Origin: Alphaproteobacteria bacterium UBA2964
GTDB lineage: Bacteria; Pseudomonadota; Alphaproteobacteria; MPNO01; UBA2964
Length of the DNA stretch: 5,442 nucleotides
Reading direction: 5' to 3'
NCBI GenBank assembly: GCA_002348425.1
Contig: DEBE01000231.1
Coordinates: 3,258 to 8,699 of the forward strand
Below, piece by piece: positions 1 to 5,442 of this stretch; the stretch's first letter is position 1; every line of letters begins with the position of its first letter. The translations under genes and the position numbers were made by a program. The notes below the pieces were generated by a model. It was not told the origin of the DNA. It saw only the letters and a list, made by a program, of their open reading frames with translations, and did not search any database.

Positions 1-230
1 GATTTCCCCCTGACGCATTTTTATTAGTGATAGAGCGCCAACGTAGAGATGGAGAAGTAGATCGATTTCAATGGTATTGCCCAGAATGTGATGAGCTTTT
101 GCATGAAGAACAATTTATTGTAAATGATTATAGATCTGATCCTGTATCAAAGGCGTATGCAAATTTCTTTAATTCTTTGGAGAGTCGTACTTGTCGAGCC
201 TGCGGTCATATAATGCCAAGTGCACTCTGA
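1..230 (+). CDS. nbaC: 3-hydroxyanthranilate 3,4-dioxygenase, C-terminal part (5' end outside window)
   Basis: This is the last 75 codons of a cupin-type 3-hydroxyanthranilate 3,4-dioxygenase, the cytosolic non-heme iron enzyme that opens the ring of 3-hydroxyanthranilate to 2-amino-3-carboxymuconate semialdehyde in tryptophan/kynurenine breakdown and in quinolinate formation. The frame is open to the window edge: codons from base 3 read FPPDAFLL directly before an internal GTG at 27, and this continues the family's conserved segment, so 27 is not the start. The visible part has the family's C-terminal rubredoxin-like metal site: WYCPEC (visible residues 24-29) and RTCRACG (62-68), two CxxC pairs about 35 residues apart, as in bacterial homologues such as the Cupriavidus enzyme. 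The cupin core with the catalytic iron ligands lies upstream and cannot be checked. The next gene starts 20 bases downstream on the same strand, which suggests an operon. Confidence 0.93.
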   Translation, partial: FPPDAFLLVIERQRRDGEVDRFQWYCPECDELLHEEQFIVNDYRSDPVSKAYANFFNSLESRTCRACGHIMPSAL

Positions 231-250
231 TATTAGAAGGTATTTAAAGT

Positions 251-655
251 ATGCCAAAGAAAATCATTAAATCATCTAAAACCCCAATTACAGGCTTTAC
301 GGACAAGTCCTCCCCTTCACCACTCGCACAAGGAATCCGGTGGGGAAATATGCTATTTCTCTCAGGACAAGTAGCAATAGATCCGGAAACGAAAGAAGTC
401 ATATCCGATGATATTCAAGCGCAAACCCAACAAACTCTGCGAAATCTCGAGGAGATTTTGAAAGAAGCCGGAGGTAGTTTCGCCAACGTGGTCAATATGC
501 GGGTCTGTTTACGAGATGTGGATGACTTTCAAAAATTTAATATTACGTTTACCAAATTTATGAAGGGTGAAAAAGTTACACGAACGTGCATTGGTGGTAT
601 TCCTCATAGAGCAGGTGTTAAAGTTGAAATAGATTGCATTGCTATGTTTGATTAA
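251..655 (+). CDS. RidA/YjgF-family imine/enamine deaminase, possibly acting on 2-aminomuconate
   Basis: This 134-residue protein has the normal length of a RidA (YjgF/YER057c/UK114) trimer subunit. Family marks are LFLSGQ (35-40), the DI.AQT..TLRNLEEIL helix (54-70), an Arg matching the substrate-carboxylate-binding Arg of RidA (R111, in VTRTCI) and the C-terminal VKVEIDCIA strand with the conserved Glu (E126). The usual N-terminal GPYSQA motif is changed to SPLAQG, so the active-site Tyr is Leu, and PAR is changed to VTR; it is therefore not a plain housekeeping RidA. ATG at 251 is preceded by AGAAGG at 235-240, a rather distant ribosome site. Family members hydrolyse reactive enamines and imines to ketones and ammonia. 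Because it follows the 3-hydroxyanthranilate dioxygenase gene by 20 bases, and known 2-aminomuconate deaminases (NbaF/AmnD) belong to this superfamily, such a role is plausible. That substrate is inferred from context only. Confidence 0.88.
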   Translation: MPKKIIKSSKTPITGFTDKSSPSPLAQGIRWGNMLFLSGQVAIDPETKEVISDDIQAQTQQTLRNLEEILKEAGGSFANVVNMRVCLRDVDDFQKFNITFTKFMKGEKVTRTCIGGIPHRAGVKVEIDCIAMFD

Positions 656-719
656 CCATCTAAAGTTATGGATCAATGTTACAAGTGGAATTTTTTTAAA
701 CAAAAAGGGTCGTATTATT

Positions 720-751
720 AAAGAATGCGGTTTCTATAAACGTCTTTTTTT
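720..751 (+). terminator. weak candidate Rho-independent terminator after the RidA gene
   Basis: An imperfect hairpin can be drawn from AAAGA (720-724) and GTTT (730-733) pairing with AAAC (738-741) and TCTTT (743-747), with a CTAT loop and a bulged left arm, ending in a run of seven T (745-751). It sits 65 bases after the RidA stop, where a terminator for the upstream operon would be expected. The stem is AT-rich and bulged, so the call is weak. The rest of the 182-base gap (656-837) shows no gene and no clear promoter for the next gene. Confidence 0.3.
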
Positions 752-822
752 AATCCCCAATGCTTTCTAATTATTTTTTGAGAAAAATGGTCGGTAATCG
801 TGCTCTACTTAGATATCAGTTA

Positions 823-841
823 GATGAGTAAAAAATCTTGA
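823..841 (+). promoter_or_regulatory. start region of the oxidase gene: A6 tract, five-codon ATG mini-frame overlapping a TTG start
   Basis: The oxidase frame is closed by a TAA at 829-831, so its earliest usual start is TTG at 838. In another frame, ATG at 824 reads M-S-K-K-S and stops with TGA at 839-841, overlapping the TTG. The mini-frame passes through six A (830-835). One extra A would join ATG 824 to the oxidase frame and give a natural-looking N-terminus, MSKKILKELLKN. Only a weak GAG-type ribosome site (GATGAG, 823-828) stands 9 bases before the TTG. The region may show a rare start with translational coupling, slippage on the A tract, or a one-base sequence error. Confidence 0.45.
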
Positions 842-2226
842 AGGAATTACTTAAGAATCTCGAGGTTTTTTTGGGTGACAGGTTATCTACATCCGAAGGT
901 AGCAGACTCCAATTCTCTCAAGATGAGTCCTACCATCCCCCAAAAACACCTGATGCTGTAGTAAGGCCGGTTTCAGAGCAAGAAATCTCTAAGATTGTGA
1001 GTTTGTGTTCAAGATATCGGACGCCTATCATTCCCTTTGGAGCGGGCACATCTCTTGAGGGGGGTATTTTAGCAATACATGGTGGTGTTTGTATCGAAAT
1101 GTCAGCAATGAACCAAGTACTTAGGGTTAATGGTGAAGATCAGGATGTCACGGTCCAGGCTGGGGTCACTCGTATGCAGCTCAACTCTCAAATTCGTGAA
1201 ACTGGTCTATTTTTCCCAGTTGATCCTGGTGCTGATGCAACCATTGGGGGAATGACTTCCACTAGGGCGTCAGGCACGAATTCTGTTAGATACGGCACCA
1301 TGAGAGAAAATGTATTAAATGTGCGGGTCGTATTGGCTAATGGAAAAGTAATTAAGACTGGCGGGCGGGCAAGAAAATCAGCAGCAGGTTATGACCTAAC
1401 ACGTTTGTTTGTCGGAGCTGAAGGGACATTAGGTGTCATTACTGAAGTCACCCTTCGTTTACATGGAATACCGGAAGCGACCACAGTGGCGATATGTTCA
1501 TTTCCGTCTGTCAGAGCGGCGGTAAGCTGTTCTGTTTCTACAATTCAGTACGGAGTTCCAGTTGCTCGCATTGAGTTGCTTGACAAGTTACAAATGCGAG
1601 CCTGCAATAATTATTCCTTTTTAAACCTTCCAGAAGCACCTACTTTATTTTTTGAATTTCATGGATCAACAGCGGGTGTTCGTGAGCAGGCGGAGACTGT
1701 CGAGGGGATTGCAAAAGGCCTCGGGGGTGAAAGCTTTAAGTGGGCCGAGAAAACAGAAGAGAGAACTCATCTTTGGCAGGCCCGTCATGACGCGTTGTAT
1801 GCTGCGCTTGCCTTAAAACCGGGTGCGCAGGCCTGGTCTACTGATGTCTGTGTCCCTGTTTCTAGGCTCGCAGAATGCATAGAGGATACACGGTTAGATA
1901 TCGAAAAAAGCCGAGCAACTGCGACAATAGTGGGGCATGTTGGTGATGGAAATTTTCATGTAATTTTTTTGATTGATCCGAAATGCCCTGAAGAACAGAA
2001 GATCGCGCGTCAAATTAATCACCGCATGATTTCGCGCGTCATAGCAATGGAGGGCACGTGCTCCGGTGAACATGGTATTGGGATTGGAAAAAAAGATTAT
2101 TTAGATATAGAGTTTGGAGAAGCTTTAGGAATTATGCATGACCTTAAGCACACGTTAGACCCTTGCAATTTAATGAATCCAGGTAAGGTTTTGGATTCTG
2201 ATTATTATAGTAGTCAAATCTCTTAG
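838..2226 (+). CDS. FAD-linked oxidase, D-lactate dehydrogenase (cytochrome)/GlcD family
   Basis: This 462-residue flavoprotein belongs to the vanillyl-alcohol-oxidase-type FAD family that oxidises D-2-hydroxy acids such as D-lactate or glycolate to 2-oxo acids, usually passing electrons to the respiratory chain at the membrane. The N-terminal FAD domain (about 38-215) shows IPFGAGTSLEG (65-75), PVDPGADATIGGM (127-139), RASGTNSVRYGTMRENV (143-159) and YDLTRLFVGAEGTLGVITE (185-203). The C-terminal domain carries WQARHD (313-318), the metal site VGHVGDGNFH (365-374, His367 and His374) with GEHG (410-413), and the closing LDPCNLMNPGKVL. Length and both ends match single-chain homologues, and no GlcE or GlcF partner is visible here. 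The start is TTG 838 because a stop lies just upstream and the next in-frame ATG is inside the FAD domain; see the separate start-region entry. The downstream neighbour is convergent, 20 bases away. The family is sure, but the exact substrate cannot be told from sequence. Confidence 0.92.
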   Translation: MKELLKNLEVFLGDRLSTSEGSRLQFSQDESYHPPKTPDAVVRPVSEQEISKIVSLCSRYRTPIIPFGAGTSLEGGILAIHGGVCIEMSAMNQVLRVNGEDQDVTVQAGVTRMQLNSQIRETGLFFPVDPGADATIGGMTSTRASGTNSVRYGTMRENVLNVRVVLANGKVIKTGGRARKSAAGYDLTRLFVGAEGTLGVITEVTLRLHGIPEATTVAICSFPSVRAAVSCSVSTIQYGVPVARIELLDKLQMRACNNYSFLNLPEAPTLFFEFHGSTAGVREQAETVEGIAKGLGGESFKWAEKTEERTHLWQARHDALYAALALKPGAQAWSTDVCVPVSRLAECIEDTRLDIEKSRATATIVGHVGDGNFHVIFLIDPKCPEEQKIARQINHRMISRVIAMEGTCSGEHGIGIGKKDYLDIEFGEALGIMHDLKHTLDPCNLMNPGKVLDSDYYSSQIS

Positions 2227-2246
2227 AGGCTTAGACTGGATGAAAA

Positions 2247-2465
2247 TCAAATTTTTAATTGGCTTTTGAGGTTATTCAGCACAAAAACGCGTAATGCTGA
2301 TGATAAATTGCCCTTTCGTTTTCTATCAATTTCCGTAATCAATCTGTTGATTGATGTATTGCGTTCCAAAGCGATTTGATTAAGAGCTTCCCAAAATGGG
2401 CCTTCTAGAGAGACACTGGTCTGATGCCCTAAAATAACTACTGAACGTTTTATTGGTGAATTCAT
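2247..2465 (-). CDS. small ribbon-helix-helix (RHH_4-type) DNA-binding protein
   Basis: This 72-residue protein matches the pattern of the short alphaproteobacterial ribbon-helix-helix family (PF13467-like). KRSVVILGHQTSVSLE (6-21) would form the N-terminal beta strand that lies in the DNA major groove as a dimer. PFWEALNQIALERN (23-36) and INRLITEIDRKR (39-50) would form the two helices, followed by the family-typical tail NLSSALRVFVLNNL (53-66). The residues GHQTSVSLE, FW and NLSSALRVFVL are those I recognise as most conserved. There is no partner toxin gene next to it, which argues against a toxin-antitoxin antidote. The gene diverges from the second RidA gene and converges on the oxidase gene. 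No strong ribosome site is seen before ATG 2465. The DNA target and regulon of this family are not known to me; self-regulation through the inverted repeat in the upstream gap is inference. Confidence 0.85.
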   Translation of the reverse strand: MNSPIKRSVVILGHQTSVSLEGPFWEALNQIALERNTSINRLITEIDRKRKGNLSSALRVFVLNNLKSQLKI

Positions 2466-2479
2466 GGTGTTTGTGCATC

Positions 2480-2519
2480 TATCTTATTTTTGAAGTCTAC
2501 ATCATAAATGCATAAGATA
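2480..2519. repeat. 8-base inverted repeat in the RHH/RidA divergent gap, possible operator
   Basis: TATCTTAT (2480-2487) and its exact reverse complement ATAAGATA (2512-2519) lie with centres 32 bases apart, about three DNA turns. A TGCAT element also sits next to each arm (2474-2478 and 2509-2513). One arm is within 15 bases of the RHH start codon and the other falls in the spacer of a candidate promoter, so binding there could repress the RHH gene. In such AT-rich DNA an 8-base repeat can arise by chance. Confidence 0.35.
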
Positions 2520-2528
2520 ATTAAACAA
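2501..2528 (-). promoter_or_regulatory. candidate promoter for the RHH gene
   Basis: Read on the - strand, TTGTTT (2528-2523) as -35 is followed after 16 bases by TATGAT (2506-2501) as -10, five of six bases of the consensus. The start codon lies 35 bases further on. The -35 overlaps the -35 region of the proposed divergent RidA promoter. The call rests on motif match alone in AT-rich sequence. Confidence 0.3.
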
Positions 2529-2551
2529 AATTATGGGTAATTTACTATAAT
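2522..2551 (+). promoter_or_regulatory. candidate promoter for the second RidA gene
   Basis: A perfect TATAAT (2546-2551) is preceded after 18 bases by TAAACA (2522-2527), four of six bases of the -35 consensus. It would start transcription about 45 bases before ATG 2605, which has its own good ribosome site (GGAG, 2595-2598). The position in a divergent gap supports a promoter here, although the exact elements are uncertain. Confidence 0.4.
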
Positions 2552-2604
2552 TTAAGTCCAATTTTGTAAAATGTGTTAACGATTAATTGTTGATGGAGAA
2601 GTAA

Positions 2605-3078
2605 ATGGTAGGTGTCGTAGAAACGAGACTTCAAGAATTGGGCATAGTTTTACCTGATCCTCTTGAACCTAAAGTAGCAAAAATCAAAGGATCAAATATT
2701 GCAGGATCATTTTTATATATTTCGGGCCAGGTTCCTCAGTGGAATGGTGATCTCCCTTTTATAGGAAAGGTGGGTAGAGAGTTCAGTGTTGATGAGGGAT
2801 ATGAGGCAGCAAGAATGTCGGCACTCAATGTAATTGCACATGCAAAGAAAGCATTAGCAGGCGATCTGGATCGTGTCCTAAAAGTAGCAAAATTAAAGGG
2901 TTATGTTAATGTAACGCCAGATTTAGCCGAAGTCGCCGGTGTAGTTAATGGAGCTTCAGAATTAATGGTGGAGGTATTTGGTGAAGAAATAGGGGCTCAT
3001 GCTCGCACTGTAGCGGGCGTGTCATCAATGCCATTTAATGTAGCTATTGAGGTAGAAGCAGATTTTCTTATTTTGTAG
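2605..3078 (+). CDS. RidA-family protein of the longer PF14588 (YjgF/chorismate-mutase-like) type
   Basis: This 157-residue protein is a second member of the RidA superfamily, from a subgroup distinct from the one at 251-655. It starts with the subgroup's typical VETRLQELGIVLP (5-17), followed by LYISGQVPQWNGDLPFIGKVG (37-57, the SGQ strand and turn), DEGYEAARMSALNVIAHAK (63-81), GDLDRVLKVAKLKGYV (86-101), VNGASELMVEVFGE (114-127) and HARTVAGVSSMPFNVAIEVEA (132-152). Arg134 and Glu149 correspond to the substrate-binding Arg and the conserved Glu of RidA, so imine/enamine deaminase chemistry remains possible, but the true substrate of this subgroup is not known to me. ATG 2605 is well supported by GGAGAAG ending 3 bases upstream (GGAG 6 bases upstream) and by agreement with homologues. 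Its last 11 bases overlap the end of the convergent glycosylase gene. It is cytosolic, with no signal peptide or membrane segment. Confidence 0.9.
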   Translation: MVGVVETRLQELGIVLPDPLEPKVAKIKGSNIAGSFLYISGQVPQWNGDLPFIGKVGREFSVDEGYEAARMSALNVIAHAKKALAGDLDRVLKVAKLKGYVNVTPDLAEVAGVVNGASELMVEVFGEEIGAHARTVAGVSSMPFNVAIEVEADFLIL

Positions 3079-3607
3079 AAGATTCGTTGACTAAATTCGC
3101 CATTTCTTGCCAAGGGTTAAGGTCCCAATATCGCTTTGCAAGACCAGATGGAGAAGGAAGGGCGTAAAGGGTGGTCCGCCCAATGCATTCTTTTTGAAGG
3201 CCATAGTTAACAGTTTTCTTATTAAACTCTGAGCTGCAAAATACTTTGGCGGCTCTTTTCCCAACAAATGCAATGACTGTCGGTTGCATTTCGATAATCA
3301 ATTTATGAAGGCGATCAGGGTCGTCAGATTCCTTCGGGATGGACTGATCACATCCGTAAGTAGTTTTTGCGATGTCAGTTAATCCAATACCAAAATTAAG
3401 AAGTATAGAATAATCCTGGGGTAATAATATTCGGGGTGTAAGTCCGATATCAAAAATAGTAGTCCAGAATTTATTGCCAGTGCCAGCATAGTAGGCTTTT
3501 TCTCTAGCTGAGCTAGAACTTGCGGCACTGCCGCAAAAAATGATCTTTAAACCACGTGCCAATACATCAGGTAGAATGTGCCCTGAAGATTTGTTTACTG
3601 GTTTCAT
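3068..3607 (-). CDS. TDG/MUG-like uracil-DNA glycosylase superfamily protein with altered motif 1
   Basis: This 179-residue protein has the layout of the MUG/TDG mismatch-specific DNA glycosylases, which remove uracil or thymine from mispairs in base-excision repair. Visible marks are LKIIFCG (20-26), YYAGTGNKFW (39-48, matching the MUG pattern that ends in NRFW), LLNFGIGLTDIAKT (69-82), PTVIAFVGKRAAKVF (109-123) and the DNA-wedge motif LPSPSGLAKRYW (150-161; MUG has NPSGLS). Motif 1 is unusual: where MUG and TDG have GINPG with the catalytic Asn, this protein has GSAAS (26-30), putting Ala28 in that place. I recall similar GTAAG forms in other Alphaproteobacteria, so this looks like a lineage variant rather than damage. 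The reading frame is intact. It lies 51 bases after hemA on the same strand and may be read from the hemA promoter. No good ribosome site precedes ATG 3607. Whether it acts on uracil or another damaged base is open. Confidence 0.85.
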   Translation of the reverse strand: MKPVNKSSGHILPDVLARGLKIIFCGSAASSSSAREKAYYAGTGNKFWTTIFDIGLTPRILLPQDYSILLNFGIGLTDIAKTTYGCDQSIPKESDDPDRLHKLIIEMQPTVIAFVGKRAAKVFCSSEFNKKTVNYGLQKECIGRTTLYALPSPSGLAKRYWDLNPWQEMANLVNESSTK

Positions 3608-3658
3608 AGGGGCTTAATTTGTCATTTAAGATTTAGACTTTAGCTTAAAAAAAGATAG

Positions 3659-4873
3659 TTAGGCGGCCCATTGGAGTGCAAGTCGTCCCCAAATTTCAAC
3701 AAGCGCATTTACAAGATGGTTCATATCCTCATCGGTATGTATAGGTGAAGGAGTAAGGCGCAGTCTCTCGGTACCTTTAGGTACGGTTGGATAATTAATC
3801 GGTTGTACATAAATCCCATAGCGATCTAGGAGGTCATCTGTGACCTGTTTGCAGACTATTGGATCTCCCACGATAATTGGAACAATATGTGAAACGCTGG
3901 GCATAATAGGTAATCCAGCTTGTTCTAAAAGATTTTTGAGCTTCGCGACACGTTCCTGATGTTTTTCTCTTTTTGTTTTTCCCTCGTCTCTAACATGGCA
4001 GACACTGGCCATTGCCGCGGCGGCAATAGCGGGTGGTAATGAGGTCGTGAAAATGAAGCCACTCGCTTTTGAACGAATAAAATCAATAATTTTTTCTGAT
4101 GCTGCAATATAGCCTCCTACAACACCGAAAGCCTTTGCTAATGTTCCTTGGACGATGGTAATCCTATCCATTTGCCCGTCACGTTCGGCAACGCCACCAC
4201 CTCGGGGTCCATACATACCAACCGCATGAACCTCGTCGATATAGGTCATGGCATTATATTTTTCGGCGAGGTCGCAAATTCCGGCGATTGGAGCAATATC
4301 GCCATCCATAGAATAGATAGATTCAAAAACAATAATTTTAGGGCGCTCAGGTTCAATCGTTTTGAGTAGTCCCTCGAGGTGATTGACGTTATTGTGTTTA
4401 AAAATTCTTTTTTCGGCGCGGCTATTCCGCACCCCTGCAATCATCGATGCATGATTGTATTCGTCAGAAAGGAGAACGCAGTTAGGCATTTGAGAAGCCA
4501 ATGTTGACAGTGCTGCATCGTTAGCAACATAGCCAGAAGTAAAAAGCAGTGCCGCCTCCTTGCGGTGCAAATTTGCTAGTTCTCGTTCAAGCATTACATG
4601 CTGATGGGTTGTCCCTGAAATATTACGAGTTCCACCGGATCCGGCGCCAACTTGATCGATCGTATTTTTCATGGTTTGTAGGACATCGGGATGTTGGCCC
4701 ATCCCAAGGTAGTCGTTACTACACCAGACGGTAACTTCATTTTTCTTATTATCGATATGACGACTAGCGTCTGGAAAATACCCGGCATGGCGTTCCAGCT
4801 CAGCAAATACGCGATAGTTTCCTTCTGCTTTGAGCTTGTTTATTTCTTCGCCGAAAAAATTTTCGTAGTCCAT
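3659..4873 (-). CDS. hemA: 5-aminolevulinate synthase
   Basis: This 404-residue PLP enzyme condenses glycine and succinyl-CoA to 5-aminolevulinate, the first step of heme synthesis by the C4 route of Alphaproteobacteria and mitochondria. The length equals that of Rhodobacter-type ALAS. Landmarks are YRVF with Arg21 (succinyl-CoA contact), [14 protein letters not shown] (49-62), [15 protein letters not shown] (76-90), [11 protein letters not shown] (109-119), [13 protein letters not shown] (137-149), [14 protein letters not shown] (183-196), [17 protein letters not shown] (211-227, Asp213 on the PLP ring nitrogen), [15 protein letters not shown] (243-257, Lys247 forming the PLP aldimine), [12 protein letters not shown] (271-282) and the C-terminal [14 protein letters not shown]. 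These ALAS-specific stretches separate it from the related KBL and BioF enzymes. ATG 4873 fits the family start and has GGAA about 7 bases upstream. It follows moaA by 125 bases and precedes the glycosylase gene by 51 bases, all on one strand. Confidence 0.97.
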   Translation of the reverse strand: MDYENFFGEEINKLKAEGNYRVFAELERHAGYFPDASRHIDNKKNEVTVWCSNDYLGMGQHPDVLQTMKNTIDQVGAGSGGTRNISGTTHQHVMLERELANLHRKEAALLFTSGYVANDAALSTLASQMPNCVLLSDEYNHASMIAGVRNSRAEKRIFKHNNVNHLEGLLKTIEPERPKIIVFESIYSMDGDIAPIAGICDLAEKYNAMTYIDEVHAVGMYGPRGGGVAERDGQMDRITIVQGTLAKAFGVVGGYIAASEKIIDFIRSKASGFIFTTSLPPAIAAAAMASVCHVRDEGKTKREKHQERVAKLKNLLEQAGLPIMPSVSHIVPIIVGDPIVCKQVTDDLLDRYGIYVQPINYPTVPKGTERLRLTPSPIHTDEDMNHLVNALVEIWGRLALQWAA

Positions 4874-4915
4874 CCCATATTTCCAGTTTTAATTGGCTAA
4901 CAGAAATATTTTTTC

Positions 4916-4943
4916 ATGATATCTGACCTACTTTTCTTCCCAA
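4916..4943 (-). promoter_or_regulatory. candidate hemA promoter
   Basis: On the - strand TTGGGA (4943-4938) as -35 is followed after 16 bases by TATCAT (4921-4916) as -10, five of six consensus bases. Transcription would begin some 35 bases before the hemA start codon. I saw no clear FNR/FixK-type TTGAT-N4-ATCAA box or Irr-type element beside it. The call rests on motif match alone. Confidence 0.33.
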
Positions 4944-4978
4944 TGTTAAGAGGCCATGTTGTCGCAGGTGACTTAGAT

Positions 4979-4992
4979 GAAAATTAATTTTC
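4979..4992. repeat. 14-base perfect palindrome between moaA and hemA
   Basis: GAAAATTAATTTTC reads the same on both strands, and pairing extends through a T-G wobble to three more bases on each side (4976-4995). It begins 7 bases after the moaA stop and lies about 35 bases upstream of the proposed hemA -35. It has no GC-rich stem or T run, so it is a poor terminator. It could be a regulator site or simply AT-rich chance. Confidence 0.4.
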
Positions 4993-4998
4993 GTCAAA

Positions 4999-5442
4999 TT
5001 ATCCACCCGTGACACTCATATGGCGAGGGTTAGAGGGGTCTTGCCTTCTACGGTCTATTATAAAGTCATGTCCTTTGGGTTTTCGGCCGATGGCCTCATC
5101 GATAGCGTTCATCAGGCTGTAACCGCCATCATCGGTTTTAACCGCAGTTCTTAAATCAGCACGATCTTCTTGCCCAAGACACATATATAGCATACCAGTA
5201 CAGGTTAGACGCACACGGTTACAGGTTTCGCAAAAGTTGTGAGTCATTGGAGTTATAAAGCCAATTCTTCCGCCTGTTTCCTTGACCTTAACATACCGGG
5301 CCGGGCCGGCTGTTTGGTATGCAATATCTTTAAGCGTCCAGCTGTTGTTAAGCTGAGCACGCACCATTGACAAAGGCATGTATTGATCAAGTCGCGCACT
5401 GTCGCCAATTTCTCCCATAGGCATTACTTCAATGAAGGTGAG
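4999..5442 (-). CDS. moaA: GTP 3',8-cyclase MoaA, C-terminal part (5' end outside window)
   Basis: These are the last 147 codons of the radical-SAM enzyme that turns GTP into 3',8-cyclo-7,8-dihydro-GTP, the first step of molybdenum cofactor synthesis; MoaC completes the step to cPMP. The frame is open through the window edge, reading LTFIEV directly before MPMGEIGDS, so the Met at 5424 is internal. The visible part holds the second [4Fe-4S] site of Moa[13 protein letters not shown]...MC, which is CX2CX13C (visible residues 71, 74 and 88), with the two Arg of NRVR known in the family to contact [21 protein letters not shown] is the usual approach to this site. The chain ends in the conserved Gly-Gly tail (SVTGG), which is needed for MoaA activity in studied homologues. 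The N-terminal radical-SAM CX3CX2C motif is outside the window. hemA follows 125 bases downstream on the same strand. Confidence 0.96.
   Translation of the reverse strand, partial: LTFIEVMPMGEIGDSARLDQYMPLSMVRAQLNNSWTLKDIAYQTAGPARYVKVKETGGRIGFITPMTHNFCETCNRVRLTCTGMLYMCLGQEDRADLRTAVKTDDGGYSLMNAIDEAIGRKPKGHDFIIDRRRQDPSNPRHMSVTGG

Noticed and set aside
509..703. 64-residue open frame on the - strand across the first RidA gene
   Set aside because: It lies mostly antisense to a clear RidA gene, has no family likeness and no ribosome site.
778..811. TTGAGA (778-783) with downstream TACTTA as a promoter for the oxidase gene
   Set aside because: The spacing is 22 bases and the -10 match is poor; no convincing promoter was found in this gap.
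2247..2465. RHH protein as the antitoxin of a toxin-antitoxin pair
   Set aside because: No small toxin gene is adjacent on the same strand, and the sequence fits the stand-alone RHH_4-type family.
3091..3273. 60-residue open frame on the - strand inside the glycosylase gene
   Set aside because: It overlaps a recognisable glycosylase in another frame and shows no protein-like motif.
3625..3649. Inverted repeat TTTAAG...CTTAAA beside an A run in the hemA-glycosylase gap, considered as a terminator
   Set aside because: On the transcribed - strand the T run comes before the stem rather than after it, and the stem is only six AT-rich pairs.
4148..4734. Open frames on the + strand (4148-4369, 4549-4734) opposite hemA
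   Set aside because: They are antisense to a fully conserved hemA and look like frame shadows.
5296..5312. GC-rich repeat GGGCCGGGCCGGC in AT-rich surroundings
   Set aside because: It lies inside moaA and codes for the Ala-Gly-Pro-Ala-Arg stretch, so it is explained by coding sequence.

Overview
The window is an AT-rich stretch that looks like an ordinary chromosomal segment of an uncultured alphaproteobacterium. The strongest clues are an ALAS-type hemA (the C4/Shemin route to heme, typical of Alphaproteobacteria), a small RHH_4-type ribbon-helix-helix protein, and a TDG/MUG-like glycosylase with a non-canonical motif 1. The low GC content and the gene mix would fit a marine lineage, but that is only inference. 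No RNA genes, insertion sequences, CRISPR arrays or phage genes were seen.

Left part (1-2226, + strand). The window opens in the 3' end of a 3-hydroxyanthranilate 3,4-dioxygenase gene. A RidA-family gene follows 20 bases later, probably in the same operon. This pairing suggests kynurenine/3-hydroxyanthranilate breakdown, with the RidA protein possibly acting on 2-aminomuconate. After a 182-base gap with a weak terminator-like structure comes a full-length FAD-linked oxidase of the D-lactate dehydrogenase/GlcD family. It can only start at a non-ATG codon, and an A6 tract lies just upstream of that start.

Middle (2247-3607). A 72-residue ribbon-helix-helix protein on the - strand and a second, different RidA-family protein (PF14588-like) on the + strand diverge from a 139-base AT-rich region. 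That region holds candidate overlapping promoters and an 8-base perfect inverted repeat. The second RidA gene runs 11 bases into a convergent gene for a mismatch/uracil-DNA glycosylase-like protein.

Right part (3068-5442, - strand). In transcription order moaA (molybdenum cofactor step 1, 5' end outside the window), hemA (5-aminolevulinate synthase) and the glycosylase gene lie head to tail. The 125-base moaA-hemA gap holds a possible hemA promoter and a 14-base perfect palindrome.

Most genes are well-known families. The points worth a second look are the start region of the oxidase gene, the missing catalytic Asn in the glycosylase, the possible role of the first RidA protein, and the RHH/RidA divergent control region. 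I found no convincing undescribed system.
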